59,367 bases of DNA from Guptibacillus hwajinpoensis (GTDB taxonomy: Bacteria; Bacillota; Bacilli; Bacillales; Guptibacillaceae): assembly GCF_005144865.1 (NCBI RefSeq), contig NZ_SWFM01000010.1:1-59367 (forward strand). Direction: 5' to 3'. Made by a program: the position numbers and the translations under genes. The first letter of the stretch is position 1. Each line of letters opens with the position of its first letter. This document shows, piece after piece, positions 43,571 through 54,142 of the stretch. The notes under the pieces are model-generated. The model worked only from the letters and a program-made list of their open reading frames with translations, ran no database searches and had not been told where the DNA came from.

Positions 43571-44865
43571 TGTTCCAGGCAATCTCCAACATTATGCGCG
43601 TAGGTGATATTAGAAATAAAGTAATATTTACCCTACTCATGCTTGTCGTGTTCCGAATCGGAACATTCATACCGGTTCCAGGTGTGAACAGAGACGTACT
43701 ACAATTTCAAGATCAAATGAGTCTCTTCGGAGTACTCAACACCTTTGGCGGTGGAGCGTTGCAAAACTTCTCCATCTTTGCCATGGGAATTATGCCTTAC
43801 ATCACTGCTTCTATTATTGTACAGCTATTGCAAATGGACGTTGTTCCTAAGTTTACCGAATGGTCTAAACAAGGGGAAGCCGGACGCAAGAAGCTAACGC
43901 AGGTTACTCGTTATGGAACGATCGTACTTGGACTTGTCCAAGGTATTGGTCTTTCAATCGGGTTCAACAATATTGTTGGTGGACAGTTGATTAGTAATCC
44001 AGGCGTACTAACGTATCTTAATATTTCTCTTGTTTTAACAGCCGGAACGGCTTTTTTGATGTGGTTAGGCGAACAGATCACAGCAAAAGGCGTAGGAAAT
44101 GGAATTTCAATCATCATCTTTGCTGGTATTGTTGCTGCAATTCCACCAGGGCTTAATCAGCTCTATGCACAGATGTTTGAAGGTTCTCAAGATGAGTTGT
44201 TCCTTAACATTGTTACACTTGTGATTCTAGCACTTGCAGCACTCGCAATTGTTGTAGCTGTTATCTTTGTTCAACAAGGTCTTAGAAAAATCCCAATTCA
44301 ATATGCCAAGCGTACTGTAAACCGCAGACAAGTTGGTGGACAATCCACACACTTACCAATTAAGGTCAATGCAGCAGGTGTTATTCCAGTTATCTTTGCA
44401 ATATCACTGATTATTACTCCACCAACAATCGCCAGGTTGTTCGGAGATAATACGGTAACGGAGTGGATCGTAAGGGTATTTGATTATACACAACCTATTG
44501 GTATGGTCGTGTATGCGTTACTCATCATTGGATTTACGTATTTCTATACGTTTGTCCAGGTTAATCCGGAGAAGATGGCTGAGAATCTTAAAAAGCAGGG
44601 TGGATACATTCCTGGTATTCGTCCGGGTAATGCAACGGAAACGTACATTACTCGCATTCTCTACCGCTTAACATTTGTAGGAGCACTTTTCCTTGCTGTT
44701 ATATCGATTATTCCGGTATTTTTCACAACCGTAGCAGGACTGCCGCAAACGCTGCAAATCGGCGGAACAAGCTTGCTGATCGTTGTTGGGGTAGCGCTTG
44801 ATACGATGAAGCAAATTGAAAGTCAATTAATTAAACGTCATTATAAAGGCTTTATTAAATCTTGA
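43570..44865 (+). CDS. secY: Preprotein translocase subunit SecY
   Basis: A 431-residue channel protein with ten transmembrane helices, the protein-conducting pore of the Sec system with SecE (17671). Conserved loops (GIMPYITASIIVQLLQM and the TYFYTFVQVNPE region) are intact. Its ATG overlaps the rplO stop. Placement within the ribosomal superoperon ties translocon synthesis to ribosome supply. Confidence 0.98.
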   Translation: MFQAISNIMRVGDIRNKVIFTLLMLVVFRIGTFIPVPGVNRDVLQFQDQMSLFGVLNTFGGGALQNFSIFAMGIMPYITASIIVQLLQMDVVPKFTEWSKQGEAGRKKLTQVTRYGTIVLGLVQGIGLSIGFNNIVGGQLISNPGVLTYLNISLVLTAGTAFLMWLGEQITAKGVGNGISIIIFAGIVAAIPPGLNQLYAQMFEGSQDELFLNIVTLVILALAALAIVVAVIFVQQGLRKIPIQYAKRTVNRRQVGGQSTHLPIKVNAAGVIPVIFAISLIITPPTIARLFGDNTVTEWIVRVFDYTQPIGMVVYALLIIGFTYFYTFVQVNPEKMAENLKKQGGYIPGIRPGNATETYITRILYRLTFVGALFLAVISIIPVFFTTVAGLPQTLQIGGTSLLIVVGVALDTMKQIESQLIKRHYKGFIKS

Positions 44866-44931
44866 GGATAAATCGGGAAGAACTTTCTTCCCCTCCTTCA
44901 TCCTCGATTGGGTGACGTGCGGAGGGATTAG

Positions 44932-45581
<650 letters not shown>

Positions 45582-45582
<1 letters not shown>

Positions 45583-46328
45583 TGATTATTTGCAAGACAC
45601 CTCGCGAACTTGATATCATGCGAGAGGCAGGCAAGATTGTCGCATTAACTCATCAAGAGCTACAGAAGCACATCAAGCCTGGAATTACGACAAAAGAGCT
45701 GGATACGATTGCCGATCGGTTTATTCGTCAGCTTGGTGCAATTCCTTCCTTTAAGGGTTACAATGGATTTACTGGAAGTATATGCGCTTCAGTTAATGAA
45801 GAGCTTGTACATGGTATTCCAGGAGATCGCGTGTTGGCGGAGGGAGATATAATTAGCATCGATATTGGTGCTAAGTATAAAGGTTATCATGGCGATTCTG
45901 CCTGGACCTATCCTGTTGGCACTATCTCAGAAGAAGACGAACGGTTGTTAAAAGTTACCGAGGAATCGTTATATAAAGGATTGGATGAAGCGAAAGCTGG
46001 TAAGAGGCTTTCAGATATCTCTCATGCAATTCAAGCATATGCCGAAGCTGAAGGTTTTTCGATTGTACGAGAATATGTTGGTCATGGTGTAGGTCAAGAC
46101 CTTCATGAAGATCCTCAAATTCCCCATTATGGTCCTCCAGGAAAAGGGCCGAGGCTAAAGCAGGGGATGGTCCTTGCAGTAGAGCCGATGGTGAATCTGG
46201 GCTCTCGCTATGTTCGAACACTTTCGGATAATTGGACTGTAGTAACAACTGACGGCAAAAACTGCGCTCACTTTGAGCACACATTTGCTGTTACGGAAGA
46301 AGGATATGAAATTCTAACAAAGGCCTAA
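45582..46328 (+). CDS. map: Methionine aminopeptidase, type I
   Basis: A 248-residue M24 metallopeptidase that removes N-terminal methionine from nascent proteins. Metal ligands lie in [16 protein letters not shown] (two aspartates), GHGVGQ (histidine) and the glutamates of AVEPMVNLG and HFEHTFAV. It is coupled to adk by a TAATG overlap. B. subtilis carries the orthologue at the same place. Confidence 0.97.
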
Positions 46329-46344
46329 GTGAAGGTGATGGTTC

Positions 46345-46665
46345 GTGAAAGAGTCGGATACCGTTCCCGAGATCGGTCAGATCGTTCGGAATAGACGGGG
46401 AAGAGACGCTGAACAATATAGCGTGATTGTAGGAATCGTTGATAAACGTTATGTTTTCTTAGCAGATGGTGACAAGCGTAAGTTTGATCGACCAAAGCGG
46501 AAGAACCTCGCGCACCTTGAGCTGATAGATTATGTATCCCCTGAGGTAAAGCGAAGTCTTGAGGAAACCGGCCGTGTCACAAATGGCAAGCTGCGTTTCG
46601 CGATCTCAAAATATGTGAATGAATATGTCATTGATTTAAAGGAGGGAGAGCAAGTAGATGGCTAA
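46345..46665 (+). CDS. KOW-domain RNA-binding protein (L14e-like)
   Basis: A 106-residue small protein between map and infA, where low-GC Gram-positives encode an L14e/KOW-type protein of unknown role. The N-terminal half ([19 protein letters not shown]) has the KOW-like beta fold seen in relatives. The C-terminal half is charged and helical. It starts at GTG after GAAGGTGATGG and overlaps infA by eight bases. The function is not known. Confidence 0.85.
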   Translation: MKESDTVPEIGQIVRNRRGRDAEQYSVIVGIVDKRYVFLADGDKRKFDRPKRKNLAHLELIDYVSPEVKRSLEETGRVTNGKLRFAISKYVNEYVIDLKEGEQVDG

Positions 46666-46876
46666 AGAAGAAGTGATTGAAATGGAAGGCAAGGTTATCG
46701 AACCTCTGCCGAATGCAATGTTTCGAGTAGAACTCGAAAACGGTCATAAGATTCTTGCTCACGTATCCGGAAAGATACGCATGCATTACATTCGTATTCT
46801 ACCAGGTGACAAAGTAACCGTTGAGCTTTCTCCATATGACTTATCACGTGGTCGAATCACGTATCGATATAAATAA
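46658..46876 (+). CDS. infA: Translation initiation factor IF-1
   Basis: A 72-residue OB-fold factor that blocks the A site during initiation. [20 protein letters not shown] and the [15 protein letters not shown] end are signatures. The ATG lies within the end of the preceding gene, after GGAGGGAG. Confidence 0.98.
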   Translation: MAKEEVIEMEGKVIEPLPNAMFRVELENGHKILAHVSGKIRMHYIRILPGDKVTVELSPYDLSRGRITYRYK

Positions 46877-46884
46877 GCAGTTAA

Positions 46885-47025
<141 letters not shown>

Positions 47026-47046
47026 TATATAAGGAGGTGCAACGTA

Positions 47047-47412
47047 ATGGCACGTATTGCTGGTATTGATGTTCCACGCGAAAAGCGCATCGTAATCGCG
47101 TTAACTTACGTTTATGGAATCGGTAAAACAACTGCGAAACAAGTTCTAGTTGACGCTGGTGTTTCTGAAGACACTCGCGTGCGCGACTTAACTGAAGAAG
47201 AGCTCGGAAAAATCCGTGAAGTAGTAGACAAAATTAAAGTTGAGGGTGATCTTCGTCGTGAAATCTCACTTAACATTAAGCGTCTAATCGAAATCGGTTC
47301 TTATCGTGGTATCCGCCACCGTCGTGGTCTTCCTGTCCGAGGTCAACATACGAAGAACAACTCTCGTACTCGTAAAGGCCCTCGCCGTACAGTAGCTAAC
47401 AAGAAGAAGTAA
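47047..47412 (+). CDS. rpsM: 30S ribosomal protein S13
   Basis: A 121-residue S13 of the 30S head. [13 protein letters not shown] and the basic C-terminal [16 protein letters not shown] tail, which contacts P-site tRNA, are intact. It has an AAGGAGGTG site. Confidence 0.98.
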   Translation: MARIAGIDVPREKRIVIALTYVYGIGKTTAKQVLVDAGVSEDTRVRDLTEEELGKIREVVDKIKVEGDLRREISLNIKRLIEIGSYRGIRHRRGLPVRGQHTKNNSRTRKGPRRTVANKKK

Positions 47413-47428
47413 GGGAGGTAATTAACAA

Positions 47429-47824
47429 ATGGCTAAGCAACGTAAAGCAAATACGCGCAAAAAGCGCGTGAAAAAGAATGTTGAGAGTGGAGTAGCTCAT
47501 ATCCGTTCCACTTTTAACAATACAATCATTACGATTACTGATACTCACGGAAATGCGATTTCTTGGGCAACTTCCGGAAACATGGGCTTTAAAGGTTCTC
47601 GTAAGTCGACTCCATTCGCTGCTCAAATGGCTGCCGAAACTGCAGGTAAAACTGCACAGGAGCATGGCATGAAAACTGTAGAAGTTTCTGTTAAAGGCCC
47701 TGGAGCTGGTCGTGAAGCTGCTATTCGTGCACTTCAAGCTGTAGGTCTAGAGGTTACTGCGATCCGTGATGTAACTCCAGTACCTCATAACGGCTGCCGT
47801 CCGCCAAAACGTCGTAGAGTCTAA
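47429..47824 (+). CDS. rpsK: 30S ribosomal protein S11
   Basis: A 131-residue S11 of the platform, near the anti-Shine-Dalgarno region. [15 protein letters not shown] and the C-terminal [15 protein letters not shown] are signatures. It has a GGGAGG site. A 244-base spacer with hairpins separates it from rpoA. Confidence 0.98.
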   Translation: MAKQRKANTRKKRVKKNVESGVAHIRSTFNNTIITITDTHGNAISWATSGNMGFKGSRKSTPFAAQMAAETAGKTAQEHGMKTVEVSVKGPGAGREAAIRALQAVGLEVTAIRDVTPVPHNGCRPPKRRRV

Positions 47825-47835
47825 TTTAGTAGAGA

Positions 47836-47882
47836 GTTCAAAAACGTAGATGTTCCCTTCGGGTGAATGCCTGGTTTTGAAC
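47836..47882 (+). promoter_or_regulatory. Hairpin after rpsK
   Basis: GTTCAAAA (47836-47843) pairs with TTTTGAAC (47875-47882), and an inner CCC-TTC-GGG stem-loop lies between. The 3' side is not followed by a clear T run. It may be a processing or attenuation element between rpsK and rpoA. Confidence 0.45.
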
Positions 47883-48012
47883 AATCTCTTATGGAAAGAT
47901 TCAATCTATCGGTATACAATTGATGAACATGTCAATAATGATAATGTATAAATTGTTGACGGTTGACGAATCATAATTAGGTTGTTGGTATTTAGACCAC
48001 CTAAAGGGATTA

Positions 48013-48039
48013 TTCGGTTAGACTTCATGTCTAACCGAA
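48013..48039 (+). promoter_or_regulatory. Hairpin upstream of rpoA
   Basis: A perfect 11-bp stem (TTCGGTTAGAC / GTCTAACCGAA) with loop TTCAT ends about 13 bases before the rpoA ribosome site (AAGGAGGG). The following sequence is GTTCGACGTTTT, a weak T run. It could modulate rpoA translation or mRNA stability. Confidence 0.55.
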
Positions 48040-48068
48040 GTTCGACGTTTTGAAGGAGGGTTTGTTGG

Positions 48069-49013
48069 ATGATCGAAATCGAAAAGCCAAAAATTGAAGC
48101 GGTAGCTATCAACGAGGATGCTAAATACGGAAAGTTTGTTGTCGAACCACTAGAGCGTGGTTATGGAACTACTTTGGGTAACTCCCTACGTCGTATACTG
48201 TTATCTTCACTACCTGGTGCTGCTGTTACATCTGTCCAAATTGAAGGAGTTCTCCATGAGTTCTCTACAGTTGAAGGTGTACACGAGGATGTAACAACTA
48301 TTATTCTCAATCTTAAGAAGTTAGCTATGAAAGTTTACTCTGAGGAAGAGAAGACACTAGTAGTAGATGTTCAGGGACCTGGAACAGTAACAGCTGGTGA
48401 TATTACTCATGACAGCGACGTGGAGATCTTAAACCCTGACCTTCATATTGCTACCCTATCTGCAAGTGCACGATTCCAAATGCGAGTTACTGCAATTCGT
48501 GGAAGAGGTTATGTACAAGCGGAAGGAAACAAGAATGATGAACAGCCAATCGGTGTAATTCCGGTTGACTCAATCTTTACTCCTGTTTCCCGTGTTAACT
48601 ACCAAGTTGAAAACACACGCGTTGGCCAGGTAACAAACTATGATAAACTAACCCTTGACGTTTGGACAGATGGCAGCATTCGACCTGAAGAAGCGGTATC
48701 GTTAGGCGCAAAGATTTTAAATGAACATTTAAACATTTTTGTTGGCTTAACAGATCAGGCTCAAAATGCTGAAATCATGGTCGAAAAAGAAGAGGACCAA
48801 AAAGAGAAAGTGCTTGAGATGACAATTGAAGAGCTCGATCTCTCAGTTCGTTCATATAATTGCCTGAAACGTGCTGGAATTAATACAGTTCAAGAGCTAA
48901 CTCACAAGTCTGAGGAAGACATGATGAAAGTTCGTAATCTTGGACGTAAGTCACTTGAAGAAGTACAAGAAAAGCTTGAAGAGCTTGGACTTGGGCTTCG
49001 TAACGAAGAATAG
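48069..49013 (+). CDS. rpoA: DNA-directed RNA polymerase subunit alpha
   Basis: A 314-residue alpha subunit. The N-terminal domain (1-230) has the dimerisation motif [16 protein letters not shown] (about 36-51). The C-terminal domain (about 245-310) binds UP elements and activators. It has an AAGGAGGG site. It is separated from rpsK by a spacer with two hairpins and followed by rplQ after 46 bases. Confidence 0.98.
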   Translation: MIEIEKPKIEAVAINEDAKYGKFVVEPLERGYGTTLGNSLRRILLSSLPGAAVTSVQIEGVLHEFSTVEGVHEDVTTIILNLKKLAMKVYSEEEKTLVVDVQGPGTVTAGDITHDSDVEILNPDLHIATLSASARFQMRVTAIRGRGYVQAEGNKNDEQPIGVIPVDSIFTPVSRVNYQVENTRVGQVTNYDKLTLDVWTDGSIRPEEAVSLGAKILNEHLNIFVGLTDQAQNAEIMVEKEEDQKEKVLEMTIEELDLSVRSYNCLKRAGINTVQELTHKSEEDMMKVRNLGRKSLEEVQEKLEELGLGLRNEE

Positions 49014-49059
49014 ATATAGTAGTTGTTGATTTTATAAACAACAAAGGAGGGAATACTTC

Positions 49060-49422
49060 ATGGCATACCAAAAGTTAGGTCGTACAAGCGATACGCGTAA
49101 AGCGCTATTCCGTGACCTTGTTACAGATTTGATCATCAATGAACGTATTGAAACGACAGAATCAAAGGCGAAAGAGCTTCGTTCTTTCATCGATAAAATG
49201 ATTACGCTTGGTAAACGCGGAGATCTTCACGCACGTCGTCAAGCAGCTTCTTTCATCCGTAACGAAGTAGCGGATGCAGAAAGCGGTCAAGATGCAGTTC
49301 AAAAGCTATTCAGCGATATCGCTCCTCGTTATGCTGAGCGTCAAGGCGGTTACTCTCGTATCCGTAAACTTGGACCACGCCGCGGTGATGGTGCTGAAAT
49401 GGTTATCATCGAGCTAGTATAA
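49060..49422 (+). CDS. rplQ: 50S ribosomal protein L17
   Basis: A 120-residue L17, the last gene of the superoperon. [21 protein letters not shown] near the N terminus is typical. It has an AAAGGAGGG site. The TAA stop is followed at once by a nested terminator. Confidence 0.97.
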   Translation: MAYQKLGRTSDTRKALFRDLVTDLIINERIETTESKAKELRSFIDKMITLGKRGDLHARRQAASFIRNEVADAESGQDAVQKLFSDIAPRYAERQGGYSRIRKLGPRRGDGAEMVIIELV

Positions 49423-49423
49423 G

Positions 49424-49500
49424 ACGCACTTGATTAAAAGGGCGGGACAGGATCTCGATATTGGATACTGATTCTATGCCCTTTTTTCGTGCGTTTTTTT
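49424..49500 (+). terminator. Nested terminator after rplQ
   Basis: The outer stem ACGCAC (49424-49429) / GTGCGT (49489-49494) is followed by seven T. An inner stem AAAAGGGC (49436-49443) / GCCCTTTT (49478-49485) is followed by T and C-G. Either could terminate the superoperon. Confidence 0.8.
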
Positions 49501-49550
49501 GTGAAATAAAGCGCATGTTCCAAGTGATAGCATGCTGCTTGCCATTACTG

Positions 49551-49579
49551 AAAGCCTGGCAGATGCCAGGCTTTTTTTG
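49551..49579 (+). terminator. Second terminator hairpin before ecfA1
   Basis: The perfect stem AAGCCTGGC / GCCAGGCTT with loop AGAT is followed by TTTTTTG. It has textbook intrinsic terminator form. Confidence 0.88.
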
Positions 49580-49645
49580 CGAAATAAACTAAGTGATGGA
49601 TTTCCCATACAGCAGCGGTCAAAATTTAAGCGTATGCTGATAGGA

Positions 49646-49679
49646 AAAAGTGGCGGCATGTACTGCCCCGCCATTTTTT
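49646..49679 (+). terminator. Third terminator-like hairpin before ecfA1
   Basis: TGGCGG (49651-49656) pairs with CCGCCA (49668-49673), with extra A-T pairs at the base and a TTTTTT run following. It lies 62 bases before ecfA1, so a promoter for the ecf genes should lie after it or readthrough must occur. I see no clear promoter. Confidence 0.75.
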
Positions 49680-49740
49680 CGCACCAGCATACTAGTACTG
49701 CAGATACAGTATGAAACTAGCAGAGGCAGGAGGAAAGAGT

Positions 49741-50580
49741 ATGGAAGAACTGATCTCCGTTCAAAATGTATCATTTCGATATCAGGAAGAGCATCCTTAC
49801 GTCTTAAAAGATGTTGGCCTATCTGTTCAGAAAGGTGAATGGCTTGCGATTGTAGGACATAATGGTTCTGGTAAATCTACGCTTGCAAGACTTCTTAATG
49901 GACTGCTTCTACCTGAGAAGGGTGATGTTCTTGTTGAGGGGTTTAATAGTAGAGACGAGGAAAGTATCTGGGAAATTAGAAGAAGAGTAGGAATTGTCTT
50001 TCAGAATCCCGACAACCAATTTGTTGGAACGTCTGTTCAGGATGATGTAGCTTTTGGTCTTGAGAACAGTGGAATGCCACGTGAGAAGATGCTGAAGCGT
50101 ATCGCTGAGAGTGTTAAAAAAGTAAGGATGGAAGACTTCCTTGATCAAGAACCACATCGCTTATCTGGTGGTCAGAAGCAGCGCGTAGCTATAGCAGGAA
50201 TTATTGCGTTAAGACCTTCCATCGTTATCCTAGACGAGGCTACGTCCATGCTTGATCCTGCAGGACGTAAAGAAGTTTTACAAACGATGCGTGAGTTAAA
50301 AGAAGAAGAAGGTATGACAGTAATATCGATTACTCATGATCTTGAAGAGGCGGCACGTGCTGATCGAATGATAGTCATGAACGCTGGCGAAGTAATTGAT
50401 GAGGGTGTTCCTGTAGATGTTTTCGAAAAAGGTGACATGCTTGAGAAGATTGGACTTGATCTGCCGTTTCCATTGCAGGTGCAACGAGCTCTTCGTGAAA
50501 AAGGGTATGATTTCTCGAAGCTTACTTTATCACAGGAGGAGCTGGTAAACGAGCTATGGACATTACAGTCAAAGAGTTAG
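49741..50580 (+). CDS. ecfA1: ECF transporter ATPase EcfA1
   Basis: A 279-residue ABC ATPase of the energy-coupling module that powers uptake by several substrate-binding S components (vitamins, metals). Walker A GHNGSGKST is at 39-47, the signature LSGGQ at about 141-145, and Walker B IVILDEA follows. I start at ATG 49741 after AGGAGGAAAG. An in-frame ATG at 49711 would add 10 residues with no good site. It overlaps ecfA2 by 25 bases. Confidence 0.96.
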   Translation: MEELISVQNVSFRYQEEHPYVLKDVGLSVQKGEWLAIVGHNGSGKSTLARLLNGLLLPEKGDVLVEGFNSRDEESIWEIRRRVGIVFQNPDNQFVGTSVQDDVAFGLENSGMPREKMLKRIAESVKKVRMEDFLDQEPHRLSGGQKQRVAIAGIIALRPSIVILDEATSMLDPAGRKEVLQTMRELKEEEGMTVISITHDLEEAARADRMIVMNAGEVIDEGVPVDVFEKGDMLEKIGLDLPFPLQVQRALREKGYDFSKLTLSQEELVNELWTLQSKS

Positions 50581-51425
50581 AGCATTCATATAATCGAGGA
50601 ACACCATTTGAACGAAATGCACTTAAAAACATTAATCTTTCCATTCCATCTGGAACATTTCAAACCATTATAGGACATACAGGCTCTGGGAAGTCTACTT
50701 TGATTCAGCATCTAAATGGACTTCTTAAACCGTCTGCAGGAAGTATTCAAATTGGTGATTTTCTTATTCGAGCGGGTGAGAAGGAGAAGAGATTAAAGGC
50801 TTTAAGGAAGCATGTAGGCATAGTGTTCCAATATCCTGAACATCAATTGTTTGAGGAAACAATTGAGAAGGACATTATATTTGGTCCTCTTAACTTCGGC
50901 GTTCCTCTAGAAGAAGCGAAGCAGCGCGCTGCAAAGCTCATTCATCAGGTAGGATTGGATGAGTCCTATCTTGAACGATCGCCTTTTGATTTAAGTGGTG
51001 GTCAGATGAGGCGTGTAGCTATTGCTGGTGTTCTTGCAATGAAGCCATCAATCCTAATTCTCGATGAACCGACTGCTGGACTTGATCCACGTGGAAGGCG
51101 AGAGATTATGGGGCTATTTTATCGCCTGCATCAAGAAGAGGGGCTAACTACAATATTGGTTACCCACAGTATGGAGGATGCAGCGCATTATTCTGATAAT
51201 ATCGTGATTATGGAAAAGGGCGGAATTGCTCTGCAGGGAAATGCAGAACATATTTTTGCTGATTCAGATGCTTTGAAGGCATTAAGTTTGGATGTCCCTG
51301 AAACAGTGCAATTCATCCATCGTCTCGAAGAGCGTTTCGATCGAAAGCTACCTCACAGTGTGTTTTCATTGGATGCAGCTGTAGATGCAGCGTTAACCAT
51401 TTTGCAAAAGGAGGAGAAATCCTGA
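50556..51425 (+). CDS. ecfA2: ECF transporter ATPase EcfA2
   Basis: A 289-residue ABC ATPase, partner of EcfA1 in the heterodimer. Walker [10 protein letters not shown] is at 40-48, LSGGQ at about 146-150 and [12 protein letters not shown] near 170. The C terminus carries the ECF-specific helical tail. The start lies within ecfA1 after AGGAGG, and the stop overlaps the ecfT ATG. Confidence 0.96.
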   Translation: MDITVKELEHSYNRGTPFERNALKNINLSIPSGTFQTIIGHTGSGKSTLIQHLNGLLKPSAGSIQIGDFLIRAGEKEKRLKALRKHVGIVFQYPEHQLFEETIEKDIIFGPLNFGVPLEEAKQRAAKLIHQVGLDESYLERSPFDLSGGQMRRVAIAGVLAMKPSILILDEPTAGLDPRGRREIMGLFYRLHQEEGLTTILVTHSMEDAAHYSDNIVIMEKGGIALQGNAEHIFADSDALKALSLDVPETVQFIHRLEERFDRKLPHSVFSLDAAVDAALTILQKEEKS

Positions 51426-52219
51426 TGCAAAACATTATTATTGGGCAGTACGTTCCTGGGCAGTCATTTATTCATAAACTTGACCCAAGAGCGAAGCTTT
51501 TAACTGCTTTTCTATTCGTTATTATTGTATTTCTAGCTAACAATTGGTTAACGTATGCGTTACTCGGAGCGTTTACTTTAATTGCTGTGTTTGTATCTAG
51601 ACTACCGTTACGATACATTTACAACGGGTTAAAGCCTATTCTTCTCGTTATTATACTCACATTCCTACTACATGTATTTTTAACGAAAGAAGGTCCGTTA
51701 CTGTTCGATTTTGGGTTTCTTGAAGTATATGAAGGCGGTGTAAAGCAAGGGGTATTTATATCATTACGTCTTCTATTCTTAATTATGATTACTTCTCTAT
51801 TGACTTTAACGACTACACCAATTGATATTACGGTTGGAATCGAAAGCTTACTTGGACCCATGAAGAAAATCGGCCTTCCCGTTCATGAATTTGCATTGAT
51901 GATGTCTATTGCACTACGGTTTATTCCTACGCTTCTCGAGGAAACCGAGAAAATCATGAAAGCACAGTCTGCACGGGGAGCGCAGTTCTCTAGTGGGCCA
52001 ATCAAAGAGCGTCTAAAAAGCATCGTGCCTCTTCTCGTTCCACTCTTTGTAAGTGCATTTAAACGTGCAGAAGATCTAGCGATGGCAATGGAAGCTAGGG
52101 GATATCGTGGTGGAGAAGGCAGAACGAGCATCCGACTACTGAAATGGTCCGGAAAGGATACAACATTATTTATTATCCTTCTAATGCTAAGTGTTGGTTT
52201 ACTTCTGTTGAGAAGTTAA
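51425..52219 (+). CDS. ecfT: ECF transporter transmembrane protein EcfT
   Basis: A 264-residue membrane protein with several hydrophobic helices and the two cytoplasmic coupling motifs containing ARG (SARGAQF and EARGYRG), which grip the ATPases. It is the scaffold for exchangeable S components, none of which is encoded here. It is coupled to ecfA2 by a one-base overlap, with AAAGGAGG upstream. Confidence 0.96.
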   Translation: MQNIIIGQYVPGQSFIHKLDPRAKLLTAFLFVIIVFLANNWLTYALLGAFTLIAVFVSRLPLRYIYNGLKPILLVIILTFLLHVFLTKEGPLLFDFGFLEVYEGGVKQGVFISLRLLFLIMITSLLTLTTTPIDITVGIESLLGPMKKIGLPVHEFALMMSIALRFIPTLLEETEKIMKAQSARGAQFSSGPIKERLKSIVPLLVPLFVSAFKRAEDLAMAMEARGYRGGEGRTSIRLLKWSGKDTTLFIILLMLSVGLLLLRS

Positions 52220-52229
52220 GGGGGACATC

Positions 52230-52970
52230 ATGCAAAGGATTAAAATGACGATATCGTATGATGGTACTGCGTTCAATGGCTATCAAGTACAGCCTAATGG
52301 CCGTACAGTTCAAGAAGAGCTACAGCGTGCGTTGAAACAGATGCACAAAGGTAAATTGATTCATGTGACTGGCTCAGGTAGGACTGATGCTCGTGTGCAC
52401 GCTTTAGGACAGGTCATACATTTTGACACGCCGCTTTCTATCCCGTTGGATAAATGGGTGAGAGCATTAAATGCGCAGTTACCAGCCGATGTGCGCGTAT
52501 TACGAGCGGAAGCTGTACCTGAAGATTTCCACGCCAGGTATCATGTTGTTCGAAAAACGTATCACTACCGTGTGAATAACCGTGACGCCTCTGATGTCTT
52601 TCGAAGAAACTATGCAGTTCATGAGGCTCGTGAATTGAATATAGGCGATATGAGAAGGGCTGCAGCACACCTTATTGGAGAGCATGATTTCACATCATTT
52701 TGCTCTGCCAAAACAGATGTGAAAGATAAAGTTCGCACGATCTACCGGATTGATATTGAAAAAGAAAATGATGAACTCATTTTCACATTTGAAGGTAGTG
52801 GATTTCTATATAATATGGTTCGCATTTTGATGGGGACGTTCCTAGAGGTTGGTAGAGGAGATCGTCAAGCGGATGAATTGCCTTCTATCCTGGAAGCTCA
52901 AGATCGTAGTAGGGCTGGAAAGACTGCGCCTCCCCACGGACTCTATTTATGGGAAGTCTCTTATTCTTAA
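52230..52970 (+). CDS. truA: tRNA pseudouridine(38-40) synthase
   Basis: A 246-residue TruA that modifies positions 38-40 of the tRNA anticodon arm. The catalytic aspartate is D53 in GSGRTDARVHA. It has an AAGGGGG site and lies 10 bases after ecfT, so it probably belongs to the same transcript, as in B. subtilis. Confidence 0.97.
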   Translation: MQRIKMTISYDGTAFNGYQVQPNGRTVQEELQRALKQMHKGKLIHVTGSGRTDARVHALGQVIHFDTPLSIPLDKWVRALNAQLPADVRVLRAEAVPEDFHARYHVVRKTYHYRVNNRDASDVFRRNYAVHEARELNIGDMRRAAAHLIGEHDFTSFCSAKTDVKDKVRTIYRIDIEKENDELIFTFEGSGFLYNMVRILMGTFLEVGRGDRQADELPSILEAQDRSRAGKTAPPHGLYLWEVSYS

Positions 52971-52995
52971 AAAGGAATAGAAAGTTATCAAACAC

Positions 52996-53024
52996 TTGAC
53001 ATTTCCGCCCACGTATTATAAGAT
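52996..53024 (+). promoter_or_regulatory. Sigma-A promoter of rplM-rpsI
   Basis: A perfect TTGACA (52996-53001), a 17-bp spacer and TATAAG (53019-53024) lie 26 bases after the truA stop. Confidence 0.88.
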
Positions 53025-53030
53025 ATTCTT

Positions 53031-53070
53031 TGGTATTTCTACATCCACTTGCCCCGGATTTAGAAATCTG
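53031..53070 (+). promoter_or_regulatory. L13 leader RNA candidate
   Basis: ATTTCTA (53035-53041) pairs with TAGAAAT (53061-53067), and the inner ATCC (53043-53046) pairs with GGAT (53056-53059). It begins within the first bases of the rplM transcript, where low-GC Gram-positives carry the described L13 leader motif. The match to that motif is from position and shape only. Confidence 0.6.
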
Positions 53071-53140
53071 ACTGACAACTGACAATGAATATTCTGTGCT
53101 AGTTTTAAAATAAATTGGATTGATTTTAGGAGGGAAACTC

Positions 53141-53578
53141 ATGCGTACAACATTTATGGCTAAAGGCCACGAAGTAGAACGTAAATGGTATATCGTTGAC
53201 GCTGAAGGTCAAACACTTGGCCGTCTTGCAAGTGAAGTAGCAGCGATCCTACGCGGTAAAAATAAAGTAACTTTCACACCTCACGTTGACACTGGTGATC
53301 ATGTGATCATCCTTAACGCTGAGAAAATTGAACTAACTGGTAACAAACTTAATGACAAGATGTACTACCGTCATAGTGGACACCCAGGTGGTTTGAAATC
53401 AAGAAACGCTCTAGAAATGCGTACTAACCGTTCTGAGCAAATGCTTGAACTTGCAATCAAAGGTATGCTTCCAAAGAACAGCCTTGGTCGCCAAATGATT
53501 AAGAAGCTTCATGTATTCGCTGGTAGCGAGCACAATCACCAGGCTCAACAGCCTGAAAAATACGAACTAAGAGGTTAA
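53141..53578 (+). CDS. rplM: 50S ribosomal protein L13
   Basis: A 145-residue L13, exact B. subtilis length, an early assembly protein. [21 protein letters not shown] is the family start. I use ATG 53141 after TAGGAGGG. An in-frame ATG at 53120 would lie before that site. It is paired with rpsI, 19 bases downstream. Confidence 0.97.
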   Translation: MRTTFMAKGHEVERKWYIVDAEGQTLGRLASEVAAILRGKNKVTFTPHVDTGDHVIILNAEKIELTGNKLNDKMYYRHSGHPGGLKSRNALEMRTNRSEQMLELAIKGMLPKNSLGRQMIKKLHVFAGSEHNHQAQQPEKYELRG

Positions 53579-53597
53579 TTAAAAGGAGGGAATCAAC

Positions 53598-53990
53598 TTG
53601 GCACAAGTACAATACAACGGCACTGGCCGACGTAAAAACTCTGTAGCACGCGTACGTTTACTTCCTGGTAACGGACGTATGGTTATTAACAACCGTGAAA
53701 TCGATGACTATTTCGATCTTGAAACACTAAAGCTTATCTCTAAGCAACCACTAGTTGAAACTGGTACTGAAGGCACTTACGATATCTTCGTAAATGTTAA
53801 CGGTGGTGGATTCACTGGACAAGCGGGCGCAATCCGTCACGGTATCGCTCGTGCACTACTTCAAGCTGACCCGGAATCACGCGCTACACTTAAGAGCGCT
53901 GGCTTCCTAACTCGTGATGCTCGTATGAAAGAACGTAAGAAATACGGTCTTAAAGCAGCACGTCGTGCACCTCAGTTCTCGAAGCGTTAA
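53598..53990 (+). CDS. rpsI: 30S ribosomal protein S9
   Basis: A 130-residue S9 whose C-terminal tail (RRAPQFSKR) contacts the P-site tRNA. It starts at TTG after AAAAGGAGGG, as in relatives ([12 protein letters not shown]). It ends the rplM-rpsI operon. Confidence 0.97.
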   Translation: MAQVQYNGTGRRKNSVARVRLLPGNGRMVINNREIDDYFDLETLKLISKQPLVETGTEGTYDIFVNVNGGGFTGQAGAIRHGIARALLQADPESRATLKSAGFLTRDARMKERKKYGLKAARRAPQFSKR

Positions 53991-54002
53991 TTTTATTATT
54001 TC

Positions 54003-54037
54003 AAAACCTCTGGCTTTCAATAGCCGGGGGTTTTTTT
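54003..54037 (+). terminator. Intrinsic terminator after rpsI
   Basis: The 11-bp hairpin AACCTCTGGCT / AGCCGGGGGTT, with G-U pairs, is followed by TTTTTTT. Confidence 0.9.
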
Positions 54038-54142
54038 GTTGTCTATTCATGGATTGAACTGAATGAATTACCAGTTCAATTACCGCATACTCTATGACGC
54101 TCGAAAGAGACTAAAGCATAATAAGTCGAGAGGATGGGTGAC

